The notes under the pieces: generated by a model | What the model saw: only the letters and a program-made list of their open reading frames with translations | Database searches by the model: none | Told to the model about the DNA's origin: nothing | In this document: piece after piece, positions 23,471 through 33,860 of the stretch | Layout of the letters: every line of letters begins with the position of its first letter | How positions within the stretch are numbered: the first letter of the stretch is position 1 | NCBI GenBank assembly: GCA_026874595.1 | Contig: CM049307.1 | Coordinates: forward strand, 33,710,862 to 33,774,861 | Direction of reading: 5' to 3' | DNA: 64,000 nt | Origin: Sipunculus nudus | Lineage: Eukaryota; Annelida; Sipuncula; Golfingiida; Sipunculidae | Position numbers and translations under genes: made by a program

Positions 23471-25734
23471 TTGTATCCCCTGACAAAGTCAGGGGATACT
23501 ATGTTTTCATACCGGTCCCGCCGCAGCATATAAATCTTGTTGGCGCGATAACCAAAAAAATATTTCACGGAACTTTACCAAACTTGGTTTATGTATAGAT
23601 ATGGGTAAGAGGACGACGCCTATTTAAAAGGAGGTCATGACCTTTACTAGGAGAGTGTCCTTGACCTTGAATAGGTCCAATTTTGGGGAAAATCACACAA
23701 ATTCTTTAATATCTCAAGAAATCTTGCATGGATTTATCCCAAAATCAAGTTGATGGAAGATCATGGATAGGGTTGTCATGTTCCAGAAACTGGTGGCGCC
23801 ACCTATTATTCTTTACTTGTTTTCGTGCCGTTTAATACCCCCAAAATTGCCACCTTACAGTGCTGTGAGCATTATAAGCCAAAAACTAATGAACAGATTT
23901 CTTTTATATTATGCATATTCATAGGTATGGGTTATGGGATGATGTTTATTTAAATTGGGGTTATGACCTTTCCTATGAGAGTGGCCTTGACCTTGAATAT
24001 TGTCATATATGGTGAAAATCACACACCTCTTATGATATCTCCAGTGTTGATAGCCATATGGATTTCAAACATGACTTATGTATGGCCCACCACTAAAGTA
24101 AGAACCCTATAAGTTCTAGGGTCATGAGGTTAAAGGTCAAGGTCACTGGACTGGCATCTTAAAAGATACTGTGGATGCATTTTAAGCCAAACTTTCATCC
24201 CAGGTCTTCCATCTTGAATATATAGCTCACTTGCCAATAGTGGATGATCCATATCAATTTTGGGATCACAAGGCCAAAGGTCAAGGCCACAGGAGCTATC
24301 TGTCCAAAAATTAGTTTCTGGATGATAATTCCTGCTTTTATTGATATATTGATTTCAAACTTGACTTATATATGTCCCATTGAAAAAGCAAGACTCCTAT
24401 TGATTTTGGGGTCATGAGGTCAAGGTCACAGGACACATCTTTAAAAAGATTGTGGATGCATTTTCAGCCAAACATTACATCTCAGACCTTTCATCTTGCA
24501 CATAGAATTCATCTGCCAATAGTGGAAGACCCCTATCAATTTTGAGGTCACAAGGTCAAAGGTGAAGGTCACAGGAGCCATCTGTGAAAAAATTAGTTTC
24601 TGGGTGATAATTCCTTCTTTTATTGATGTATGGATTTCAAACTTGACTTGTATATGTTCCATTGGAAAAGCAAGACCCTAATTGATTTTGGGGTCATGAG
24701 GTCAAAGGTCAAGGTCACAGGACATCTTTAAAAAGATGTGGATGCATTTTCAGCCAAACATTTCATCTCAGATCTTTCATCTTGCACATATAGTTCACCT
24801 ACCGAGAGAGGAAGAACCCTATCAAATTTGAGGTCACAAGGTCAAAGGTTAAGGTCACAGGAGCCATCTGTCCTAAAATTAGTTTCTGGATGACAATTCC
24901 TGCTTTTATTAATGTATGGATTTCAAACTTGACTTATATATGTCCCATTGAAAAAGCAAGACTCCTATTGATTTTAGGGTCATGAGGTCAAAGGTCAAGG
25001 TCACAGGACACATCTTTAAAAAGATGTGGATGCATTTTCAGCCAAACATTTCATCTCAGATCTTTCATCTTGCACATATAGTTCACCTGCCAAGAGAGGA
25101 AGAACCCTATCAATTTTGAGGTCAAAGGTGAAGGTCACAGGAGCCATCTGTCCAAAAATTAGTTCCTGCATGATAATTTCTGCTTTTATTGATGTATGGA
25201 TTTCAAACTTGACTTGTATATGTTCCATTGGAAAAGCAAGACCCAAATGGATTTTGGGGTCATGAGGTCAAAGGTCAAGGTCACAGGACATCTTTAAAAA
25301 GATGTGGATGCATATTCAGCCAAACATTTCATCTCAGATCTTTCATCTTGCACATATAGTTCACCTACCGAGAGAGGAAGAACCCTATCAAATTTGAGGT
25401 CAAAGGTTAAGGTCACAGGAGCCATCTGTCCAAATTCCTGCTTTATTCCTGCTTTATTGATGTATAGATTTCAAACTTGACTTGTATATGTCCCATTGGA
25501 AAAGCAAGACGTGAATTGATTTGGGGTCATGAGGTCAAAGGTCACAGGACACATCTTTAAAAAGATCAAGGTCACAGGACCAACATCTTCAACAAGATTG
25601 TGGATTGATAGATGGAAGAAACAATAAATATGCCAAGTGTCAGTATATGCTGCTAAAAATGGGGGCCTATTCTTAAGGGGGGGGCTACTATGTCTGGGGA
25701 TACTCTGGCACCTGCGGTGCCAAGAAATGTCTAG
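23471..25734 (+). mobile_element. Family E Helentron-like element (complete)
   Basis: The 5' end TTGTATCCCC forms a perfect hairpin: 12-nt arms GTATCCCCTGAC (23473-23484) and its complement (23488-23499) around AAA, followed by TATGTTTTC. The 3' end has GGGGATAC (matching 5' GTATCCCC), a perfect 7-bp hairpin at 25706-25722 (TGGCACC, GGTGCCA) and CTAG at 25731-25734. The core has six units anchored on 'gatttcaaac' at 24061, 24351, 24633, 24919, 25199 and 25467, spacing 268-290 bp. Each unit has two GGTCA-rich segments. No protein is encoded, so it must rely on proteins supplied by other elements. Confidence 0.85.
24699..25545 (+). promoter_or_regulatory. Array of DR1-type nuclear-receptor motifs in element E
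   Basis: AGGTCAAAGGTCA, a perfect one-base-spaced direct repeat, occurs at 24699-24711, 24985-24997, 25265-25277 and 25533-25545. One-mismatch versions fall between them (AGGTCAAAGGTGA, AGGTCAAAGGTTA). Most are followed by AGGTCA, giving TCAAGGTCA, the ERR/FTZ-F1-type extended half site. RXR and HNF4 class receptors bind such sites in animals. Function here is unproven. Confidence 0.45.
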
Positions 25735-27100
25735 TTTTTTTCCAGTAACTTTGCGGGTAGAAAAATTTAATAACAATAAATAAATAAAAACTGGTATTTA
25801 CCACAGGAATGCTCTAACCAACTTATAATATGATCACTGTGGAAGATAAAAGCATGTAGGGTGGTTCCCTTTAAATAATCCAGGGTAACTGGTGCAAAAC
25901 TGTAAACAGGAAAAAAAAGAAAGTTCTATAAATGTATGAGATCTAGCATCTTGGTTTGCACCTGACCCAGTAGTACACAGAACACAAGGATATGAAAAAT
26001 GACAAAACACCAGCTGTTAGAGCATGACTGGCTTAAAATCAGTTATGCTCTAAAAATGAAAGAGCAGACAATGAACAGTAACCTGACATGAATGTATGTC
26101 ATTTCTTAACCATTGCTAGTTGCGACTAAACAGACTAATCAAGTTGACATCCTTCCTTCAGGATTGTTCAGCAGACATCAATGTTTCATTCCAAAGATAA
26201 GTGAATAGCAGCTTTGGTAGGTTTGATGCTGTGTAGGATGGTCAAGTGGACTAACAAAATCTCTGCCCTTCAAAACATTACACATTATAATTATATAGAA
26301 AAGTGCCTTCTAGGTTTCATCCTAAACCTTAATAGTGATTTACTAATACCAGTACATATGTATATACTCAGTACACACCAGTGACTTCTGAACATTAAGT
26401 GGATGCAATGTTCAGCTAGCAGACTGAGCTTACAAAGACACTTCAGCTACAATTCCTTTTACATGGATGCGGCAAGGCAGATTCCTTTTATGCCGTTGCT
26501 GTAGCGTATACTATGTATGTTTGTATATGTGATATTATATTATGTATGAATGATATCATTCTAATCATCTATATACACCAGAACCTGCCCTGAGGAGACA
26601 CCGAGATTAGGGGACACCTTTGATGTACGAACACTAAGCCAATGTCCTGACCCATTTCCCATTAAAATTGACCTGTCATGAGCGTACACCTGCTAAACGA
26701 GGACAGGGACAGTCCTGTTTGGCCCAAAATCCTGTCATGAAGGGACACCCGAATCTGATTTATCAGTGGCTACCAGTTACGCTGTGCAGGTGTACCTGCG
26801 GGACGCTTCGTGCACGCCGTGAACGGCTTCTGTATAGTTTCATTCATAGATATTATGTAATTCCATATGGAATTCTGTATCACATGACTGACTCGACCAA
26901 TTAGCATCAACATTAGTTGACCTCAGTCTTTTTCCATCATAAGAGCATGGCGGATGAGTGGTTTGCACTGGCAAACTTGCAGCACTATTTCAGGGTTAAA
27001 AAATAATAACATTAGCATATTTGATAATTGTAACCCTAACTTTTGCAAAAGACGTCTAAATATTGATTAACAAGAACAATTTGGCCTGCACAATAATCCA
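25735..27100. other. Intron 1 sequence, no feature recognised
   Basis: AT-rich, with a GC-richer patch at about 26580-26830 containing repeated 'ggacac' phrases. That patch might be a worn repeat. No frame with splice context was found. Confidence 0.4.
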
Positions 27101-27107
27101 AATATGA

Positions 27108-27665
27108 TTGCGGGTGCACCTGCAGGTGACAGCAGCCAAACGCCCCCGAACGCTCCCTGAATACCTCGGTGTTTCTGCCATATTGAATATCCGCCTCATT
27201 TGAGGCCAAGTCATGGCAATGTAAATCTGAGATAATCATCGCTGAATTTGAGGCATCAAGTCATTATCTTAATGTCAAGATAAAAGTTTCATGTTGAAAA
27301 TTATTTCCATCCCAATATTGAGGTTTAAGTCGATGTATTTGAGTCAATTTAAGCGGACTTAATCACCGTACATAGTTCAAATATTTTATTGCAAGTAGCA
27401 CCGGCTGGTGACACCTACCAAAGGCCACTGAACACTCCCGATAACACCAGCGTTTCCGCCATATTGAATGTCCGCCTGATGTGAAGCCGAGTCACTGCAA
27501 TGTCAATCTGACTAAATCATTGCTAAATTTGAGGCATCTGGTCATAATTTTATGTTGGGATAAAATTCTGATGTGGAAAATTGATATCGATCCAATATTG
27601 AGGTTCAGGTGTCTGGATTTGGATGATTTCCTGTGGACTGTTTATGAGGGACATGAGATATAACT
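27108..27665 (+). repeat. Two-unit tandem repeat, period about 281 bp
   Basis: 'gccatattgaat' recurs at 27177 and 27458 and 'caatattgagg' near 27315 and 27594, with diverged but colinear sequence between. The period (279-281) matches the cores of A and E. No terminal hairpin was recognised, so this could be a relic of another such element. Confidence 0.6.
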
Positions 27666-28480
27666 CATTTTGACAGACATAAATGTACTCTTCAGCGCCG
27701 TGGATAGAGCGTTGCATGAATTTAATTGTTCATTAAAAATTGAAATAATGCAGTATCTGAATGACACCCTTATCTTTCATTCCAAATATTCTCCTGTCAT
27801 GCAAGTTTGGCTAGACCAGAGGTTTGTGGGATGACTTTTATTTATTTATTCAGAAACAAATATTTATTTATTCAGAAACAATATGTGATTAAGAAATATT
27901 TAAGATATATTTTATTAAATAAAAATTTGTTTTTAAAGTTATTTGAGTAGAAAGTAACTATTTCTATAAAATTGTACTCATGATCCACCATTATTTAATT
28001 TTGTATTTATAAATGAATCAGCTCTTGAAAGACTTTTAATCATGACATAAAAAATCTGCTTTCCTGTGTTAGATGTCCATATAAATATTTTTTCATATAT
28101 TATTGATATAAAAAAAAATATTTTTATATACTTATAGGTATGTGATTCTTCTAACTGGTTTCCCATCTACACTGTGACCAGACATGGGTCGAATACAGGA
28201 AAAATGTATTCGAATATGAATACAAATACAGCAAAGGAACATGAATAGGGATACAAATACTCCAAAACAGAAATGTATTCGAATACGAATACAAATACAA
28301 ATGTATTCAAGAATATCAATATGAATACAATTTACTGAAACAAAAAGAAACTATCAATTATCATTTTTGTTTAATACTATTAACTGCAATCATCATATAT
28401 TCACACTTGCAAAATGTATTTTAGACCAATATTCAAAATATTCATGCAATCCGCTGTGTTTGCATTAATTTCCAATTAAT

Positions 28481-28572
28481 AAACTGTATAATAACAGAGT
28501 ATTATATATTATGGTAGTTTGTTACACAAAATATATAAATGAATGTTCCTTTCAGGGTTTGGGCCAGGTACT
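28481..28572 (+). repeat. Left arm of a 92-bp inverted repeat
   Basis: The reverse complement of 32222-32313, matching at 91 of 92 positions by eye, 3.65 kb apart. It lies within the hAT-type element. Confidence 0.9.
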
Positions 28573-28627
28573 TGTACCTGCACCTCTACCTCTACCTAGG
28601 TACAAAATTCAGAGTACCTGTACCTGT

Positions 28628-28697
28628 ACCTGGCTGTCATGAGTAGGAAGTACCTTGTTCCTACCTGGCTGTCATGAGTAGGAAGTACCTTGTTCCT
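28628..28697 (+). repeat. 35-bp tandem repeat, two copies
   Basis: 'acctggctgtcatgagtagg' plus 'aagtaccttgttcct' occurs at 28628 and again at 28663, identical. Confidence 0.85.
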
Positions 28698-28794
28698 AAC
28701 TGGAGCTAAAGTTCCTGTACCTGGTATAAGGTACTCCAGGTACAAATTTGATGCTCTTTCTTGAAATTGACACCAGGCTTGGGTCAATTGCATG

Positions 28795-29345
28795 TACAAA
28801 GCTGTCACCCCTGTCAGAGCAGTTAAGTAGGGGTTATTACAAAGCATTCATCCTTGCTGCCTTTGTAGCTAGCTACCTGGCTAGCAAGCTGGTCAACCTC
28901 CAGCCTCTTAAACAGGAAGTTCATTGCAGCATTATATTATCAGCACAAGTATACAGCAACCAACAAGGATAGATACAAGGGGTTGCCTACATGCCCCGTG
29001 TCTAAAGTTGGCTAGTTAGTACACTGAAAAGTGTTGGGGCTAGTTACTTGTACCTGTATCTAGGTTCACAATTCACAGTTATGTGAATTACAGGTTTACC
29101 AAGATACTGGAATGGACATTAGGTTTGGTCAAGTGAGGTACTGAGCTGTCATCCCTGTCAGGGCTGTTACCTAGACCAGGCAGGGTTAATTACTAAGCAT
29201 TCAACCCTTTGAACTTGAGTTGATTTTGGCTAGTAGCATGCTAGCCTAGCTACCACCAGCCTCTAACATAGGAAGTTCAGTGTGGCATTATCAGACAAAG
29301 GGTACAGAGCAAAGGATATGGACAGCATTGCTTGCCCCATGTAGA
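28795..29345 (+). repeat. Diverged direct duplication inside the hAT element
   Basis: 'gctgtcacccctgtcag' and 'cagcctcttaaacaggaagttca' at about 28800 and 28903 recur as close variants at about 29146 and 29257, an offset near 350 bp. Confidence 0.6.
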
Positions 29346-29775
29346 TACCTGTTGTCTAGAATGTATAAAGAACATTGGTGTAGGATAAATGTAGATGTAA
29401 AGAAGGTCTGACTGATGGAGATGTACATACACATGGAAGAATAAACACATTAATATTAATTTAATATAAATAAAGTAAAAAATGTCAAAATGTGTAAATA
29501 AGATTGTTAGTGTGCATGTGTTAAGTATGTCCAAATCAGTCACTATTGAAATAATGGCACATTTTTCCAAATGGAAAAACAACATTAATGTATACTGCAG
29601 GTATTCCTGAAAATTATTCATGAATGTGAATACTTTTGCAATTTATTTGAATACGAATACAAATACTTTTGTACTTTTCACAAATGTATTAAAATACGAA
29701 TACAAATACCGAAAATACCTGTATTCCAATACAATGAATACAATTATTGAATACGAATACCCAATGTCTGACTGT

Positions 29776-29778
<3 letters not shown>

Positions 29779-29836
<58 letters not shown>
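29779..29836. repeat. (AT)n microsatellite
   Basis: About 28 AT dinucleotides immediately beyond the hAT target duplication. The alternating Tyr-Ile frames here are artefacts of it. Confidence 0.95.
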
Positions 29837-29840
<4 letters not shown>

Positions 29841-31056
29841 GCATTGTGAAAGAGGCAATCAAAACAAATACATGTATTGGGCAGACCACTCACCAGTGAA
29901 TGACAGGCAAATGTTGCACATATTTACTATGATAAAAATAAATCAATGTTTTCCTCATGGCATTTACTGATAAGTGCACATTATATCCTGGAGAAACCCA
30001 ATATGTGACATATTTACAATTCAGCGGAATTCCTCGTCCGACCACATACATTTAAAAAATTTTGTCGGATTTTTTGTGACCATTCCGACAAACTGTTGTT
30101 GGATGATGGGTAGGATAAGTACCACAACCACATAAAAGGAATGGGTCCTTCATTATATCCTAATCTCGACTCTCTCTGCGACCATACCAAGACTACAACT
30201 GGGTAAAAGGAATTGTAGCTTTATCTTTGCAAAGAACAGGGCTGACACAATAAGTTCATTATTTATTACTACTTTGCCTAATATAAATCAAAATGTACTG
30301 TAGATTATTTCATACATTTACTAAATTATTGTAAATATTTAAAACTTGCAGTAGCTCAGGTGAATTTGTACAAGTTAGCTGAGGTCTTGCATTAAGGTAC
30401 ATTTATTAAGGATTATTTAGCACCAGGCAACATGATCAGTGTTGGTTCATGTGAACCTTTGCAGCACACACCTTATAAACCACTGGTGCCTGAAACATGG
30501 CAGTCTTTGTAACCACTTGAGCTCATGTTGACCAGCTACATGTATTGTTAAGATTACTATCTATAGCCTAATTTTAATCAGGGAGAGGCCAAGATCAAAG
30601 TCAGTAATACCCACTAAAGGAGTAAATGCTGTTTTTATGATCACAGTATTCATAAAATTACCTTGATTAGTAGACAACAAGCGGAAATAGTGTATTGTTT
30701 GAATTCTTTATAAATATTGTACGTTTCAGATTGAAATGCTCAAATACCAATAATAACATTAATCAGGCCTGGTTAACTTGTCCAGTTATACATATTTTTA
30801 TTAGATTAGTATATATTATACAGGTTTGTCTTATCTCGAATATGCTGTTGTGTACATGTGTCTGTTCATGAACCCTGAGGTGTCTTGTAATTAGGATATT
30901 ATTTTAAAGCCATTCTCATATATGTGTTTATAACAGGATAACTTTTTTGAATTTTCAGAAAGATACCTAAATTTTATTGCTTATTCATTTACATTCATAC
31001 ATTTGATTGTTTTCTATTCCTCTACGAACAACTTGTAGATAACTTACTGTTTGTTA
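29837..31056. other. Intron 1 sequence, no feature recognised
   Basis: AT-rich intronic DNA. A short 'gtcggatttt' and 'ccgacaaa' inverted pair near 30060-30095 might be a worn hairpin. Confidence 0.4.
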
Positions 31057-32223
31057 TTGTATCCGCCAAAACAGTGAACTCCTCTGTAACCGCTGGGCGG
31101 AATTTTACGAAACCCGGGATTATGTTCGGGTCACATGTGAACTGCTGCGCCCCGATTTTGTTTTGACCTCTGACCTTTCCTCTGCGCTCTGCGTCCGTTT
31201 GTGCGTCTGTTTCCACACATAAACCCACATATCTCGGGAACCGTTTGACGGATCAGGAAATTTTTTTTGCACAAATGTAGCCCTTGGAGAGCTTTATAAC
31301 ATACACAAAAAAATGGTGGCGCCACCTGCAACCATGTTTGCACAGTGTCCATGTGTTCGTCTGCCTTGGGTTAAAATCACTCATATCTCAGGAGTGATTT
31401 GACTAATTCACCTGAAATTCGGCATGCGTATACATCCTGGATAGCTTTTCTGATTTTATGACAGGTGGCGCCACCTACATTCACGTTTACGCTGCAGACA
31501 TCCAAGCTCATATCTCGGGAACCGTTTGACCGATTGGGCCAAAATTTTGCATGTGTATAGATCTCACATAGCTCTTGATCATACGCAAAACTGGTGGCGC
31601 CACCTGCAGCCATTTTTGCACAGCTCCCGTCTGTTTGTCTGCCATGGGATAAAATCACTCATATCTCGGCAGTGGTTTGACATATCCGCCTAAAATTTTG
31701 CAGGTAAATACATCCCCGACAGCTCTCTTGATTTTATGACAGGTGGTGCCACCTGCATTCTACTTTATGCAGCAGACATCCAAGCTCATATCTTGGGAAC
31801 CGTTTGACCAATTGGGCCAAAGTTTTGCATGTGTATAGTTCTCACATAGCTCTTTATCATACGCGCCGATTGGGCCAAAGTTTTGCATGTGTATAGTTCT
31901 CACATAGCTCTTTATCATACGCAAAACTGGTGGCGCCACCGACAACCATTTTTGCACAGCGTCCATCTGTTTGTCTGCCACGGGCTAAAATCACTCATAT
32001 ACATGTAGTGGTTTGACTTATCTGCCTTAAATTTTGCATATGTATACAACTTGGACGGCTTTCTGGATTTTGTGGTAGGTGGCGCAACCTACATACACAA
32101 TTTGGCTGCAGACATCCATGCTAATATGCAACACTTCACTCTATTTCCCCTTGCCACTCAATCCATGCCTCACTTCACCCGTTCCACTCTGATTTAGGCG
32201 GATACACGTAGTCGCTAATCTAG
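31057..32223 (+). mobile_element. Family A Helentron-like element, copy A3 (ends damaged)
   Basis: Starts TTGTATCCGCC, but the DNA from inside the 5' hairpin to the head has been deleted ('acag' joins 'tgaactcctc'). The core units are close to A2 and A4. A 56-57-bp piece ending 'tctttatcatacgc' is directly duplicated at 31809-31864 and 31866-31921. The 3' end keeps GGCGGATAC and the first hairpin arm, but the second arm is missing before CTAG (32220-32223). Confidence 0.8.
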
Positions 32224-32313
32224 TACCTGGCCCCAACCCTGAAAGGAACATTCATTTATATATTTTGTGTAACAAACTACCATAATATATAATACTCTGT
32301 TATTATACAGTTT
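32222..32313 (-). repeat. Right arm of a 92-bp inverted repeat
   Basis: Reverse complement of 28481-28572 with one difference. It begins exactly where copy A3 ends and is followed directly by E-type DNA. Confidence 0.9.
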
Positions 32314-32700
32314 CCAGATGTTAACTCCAGGTTGGATTGAGATTTTGGTATCAAACTTGACTAATATATGGCCCACCACTAAAGCATGAAACCTTTTGAT
32401 TTTGGTGTCATGAGGTCAGCGTCACAGGACCCACTTCTTTTTAATTATTATGGCTGCTTTTAAAGCCAATCTTTCATCCCACACCTTCCCAAAGTTCCAT
32501 CATCCACATTTTGCTCCCTTGCAAATAGTGGAAGAATAATGGATTTTCAGGTCACAAACTCAGAGGTCAAGGTCACAGGGCAAATCCATATAAAAATTAA
32601 TTAATGGATGATAAGTCCAGTTTGGGTAAACAGATTGACTTCAAACTTTATCACAGGACCCACATTTTGTAAAAGCTCATTTAAACATATCCTTATAGAC
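32314..32700 (+). repeat. Fragment of E-type core
   Basis: Contains 'tcaaacttgactaatatatggcccaccac', 'gtcatgaggtcagcgtcacagg' and 'gaggtcaaggtcacaggg', phrases of the E core in the same orientation. No element ends were recognised. Confidence 0.6.
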
Positions 32701-32739
32701 ATGTTCAGCTGATTATAAAAATATTCTCATAATCAATTT

Positions 32740-32774
32740 CAGCTGAGCACCATGACCCACAGGTCCCTTGTTAT
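32740..32774 (-). repeat. Isolated family F 5' terminus
   Basis: CAGCTGAGCACCATGACCC followed by 'acaggtcccttgtt' is the F 5' end read in reverse, as also seen at 37955-37987. It is not clear where this element's other end lies. Confidence 0.45.
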
Positions 32775-33208
32775 TCTGGATTCATATTTATCTCTTGGTA
32801 ATGCAATTAATTAGGGACAGCTTTACATATATCAAACTGTATATGTACAGATTTTCAGTGTACCTAAAAATTATAATAAAAATGAGCACTTCATTGTTAC
32901 TTACAAGTTAACAAGGTGCCCTGGGGATAATGATATTACTGCCATTTAGTGAATTATTAGGTCTCATTTTCTTTTTTTGTTTTAATGAACTTTGATATTC
33001 TGCCCTTTTTAATCACAGTTATGACAATTCCTGATGTAGGCATCTGGGTATGTGTTGTCTCTGGTTTAAGTTTGTAGTCTTGTTTCTTGTACAAGAATGT
33101 ATAAGCATAATTTTTATGTGAAAAAAATATGAGATGGATGATGCTATTACAAAATCAATACTTCTGAGCTTTTTGCACCTGAATCAAGTAGTGTTTTCTT
33201 TTTTGCAG
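32775..33208. other. 3' end of CaMKII intron 1
   Basis: AT-rich DNA leading into a pyrimidine tract and acceptor (TTTTCTTTTTTGCAG). Confidence 0.5.
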
Positions 33209-33303
33209 AGGAGCATTTTCTATTGTGAGGAGATGTGTTCAAAAATCCACAGGACTAGAATTTGCAGCGAAAATTATAAACACCAAAAAACTCTCAGCCA
33301 GAG
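33209..33303 (+). CDS. CAMK2: CaMKII coding exon 2 (kinase N-lobe)
   Basis: The exon supplies the third base of lysine 22 and then encodes [31 protein letters not shown] and one leftover base. With exon 1 this completes the glycine loop G-K-G-A-F-S (residues 21-26) and provides the ATP-anchoring lysine, K43 in AAKII. The sequence matches invertebrate CaMKII closely, and I recall the human exon 2 as the same 95-base length. The acceptor is TTTTGCAG and the donor GTAAGG at 33304. The codon completed in exon 3 is expected to be acidic, but exon 3 was not found, so the catalytic loop, regulatory segment and hub domain must lie beyond the window. Confidence 0.95.
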
Positions 33304-33479
33304 GTAAGGAAACAAACTTTTAAATCTTAAACAGATTTTTTACTTGTTTACAATGGAAAGTATCTGAACTTTACATACTGTATGCATTCTTGGACTGGAT
33401 TACCAAATTAGGCTCTGTTATGCATATTGTTAGTTTTATTTGCTCATCCTTTTTCAAGTAGTTCCTTAATTTGGATCTT

Positions 33480-33860
33480 GATTAGACCTGCACATAGATT
33501 CTGGCTCATGCATCCTTCAAGATCTGGGACATGTTAGATCTGTTATACCTAATCTGGCTGATCAGGATCATGCTCTAATTACATTCTGGGTCAGGTGTTT
33601 CCGCATGGTAATTCTGGACCAGGTATCCTTACGATAATATGTATATTGTCTGAAAGCTAGATCAGGCACACTCAGTCTGGATTGGGTTACTGTAGGTCGT
33701 TTTATTATGTAACCTTATTATGAAACATGCACTCTAGCATTTTCTTGGACTGGTACATGCTTGTTTTGGTGCAGGTATACTGTATATATACAGGTAGACA
33801 CATTCTGGGACAGACACTGGTAATGGATATAGTACCTCTGTCTGGATCAGGCTAGTTTTT
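33480..33860. repeat. Degenerate minisatellite
   Basis: Phrases such as 'tctggatcaggt', 'ttctgggtcaggtgt' and 'ttctggaccaggtat' recur every few tens of bases with much divergence, suggesting an old tandem array near the start of intron 2. Confidence 0.45.

Larger units (their letters stand above)
28179..29770. mobile_element. Non-autonomous hAT-type transposon, 1.6 kb
   Basis: Inverted ends CAGACATGGGT (28179-28189) and CCCAATGTCTG (29760-29770) are flanked by a perfect 8-bp direct repeat ACTGTGAC (28171-28178 and 29771-29778). Eight-base target duplications and ends starting CAG are typical of hAT elements. The subterminal DNA on both sides is rich in 'gaatacgaatac' hexamers. Inside are 'tacctg' repeats, a 35-bp tandem pair and a diverged duplication of about 350 bp. 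No transposase frame is present, so it depends on a partner. Confidence 0.8.
21344..33208 (+). other. CAMK2: CaMKII intron 1 (11.9 kb)
   Basis: Begins GTAAGT and ends TTTTTTGCAG. It is phase 2, placed within the lysine codon of the glycine loop. It has accumulated element E, the 281-bp dimer, the hAT-type element, A3 and fragments of E and F. Confidence 0.9.

Noticed and set aside
24441-25776. Frames such as the 101-codon minus frame in element E
   Set aside because: They run through tandem units and terminate in the element's ends. No coding signature.
29620-29970. Frames with long alternating Tyr-Ile runs
   Set aside because: Product of the (AT)n microsatellite.
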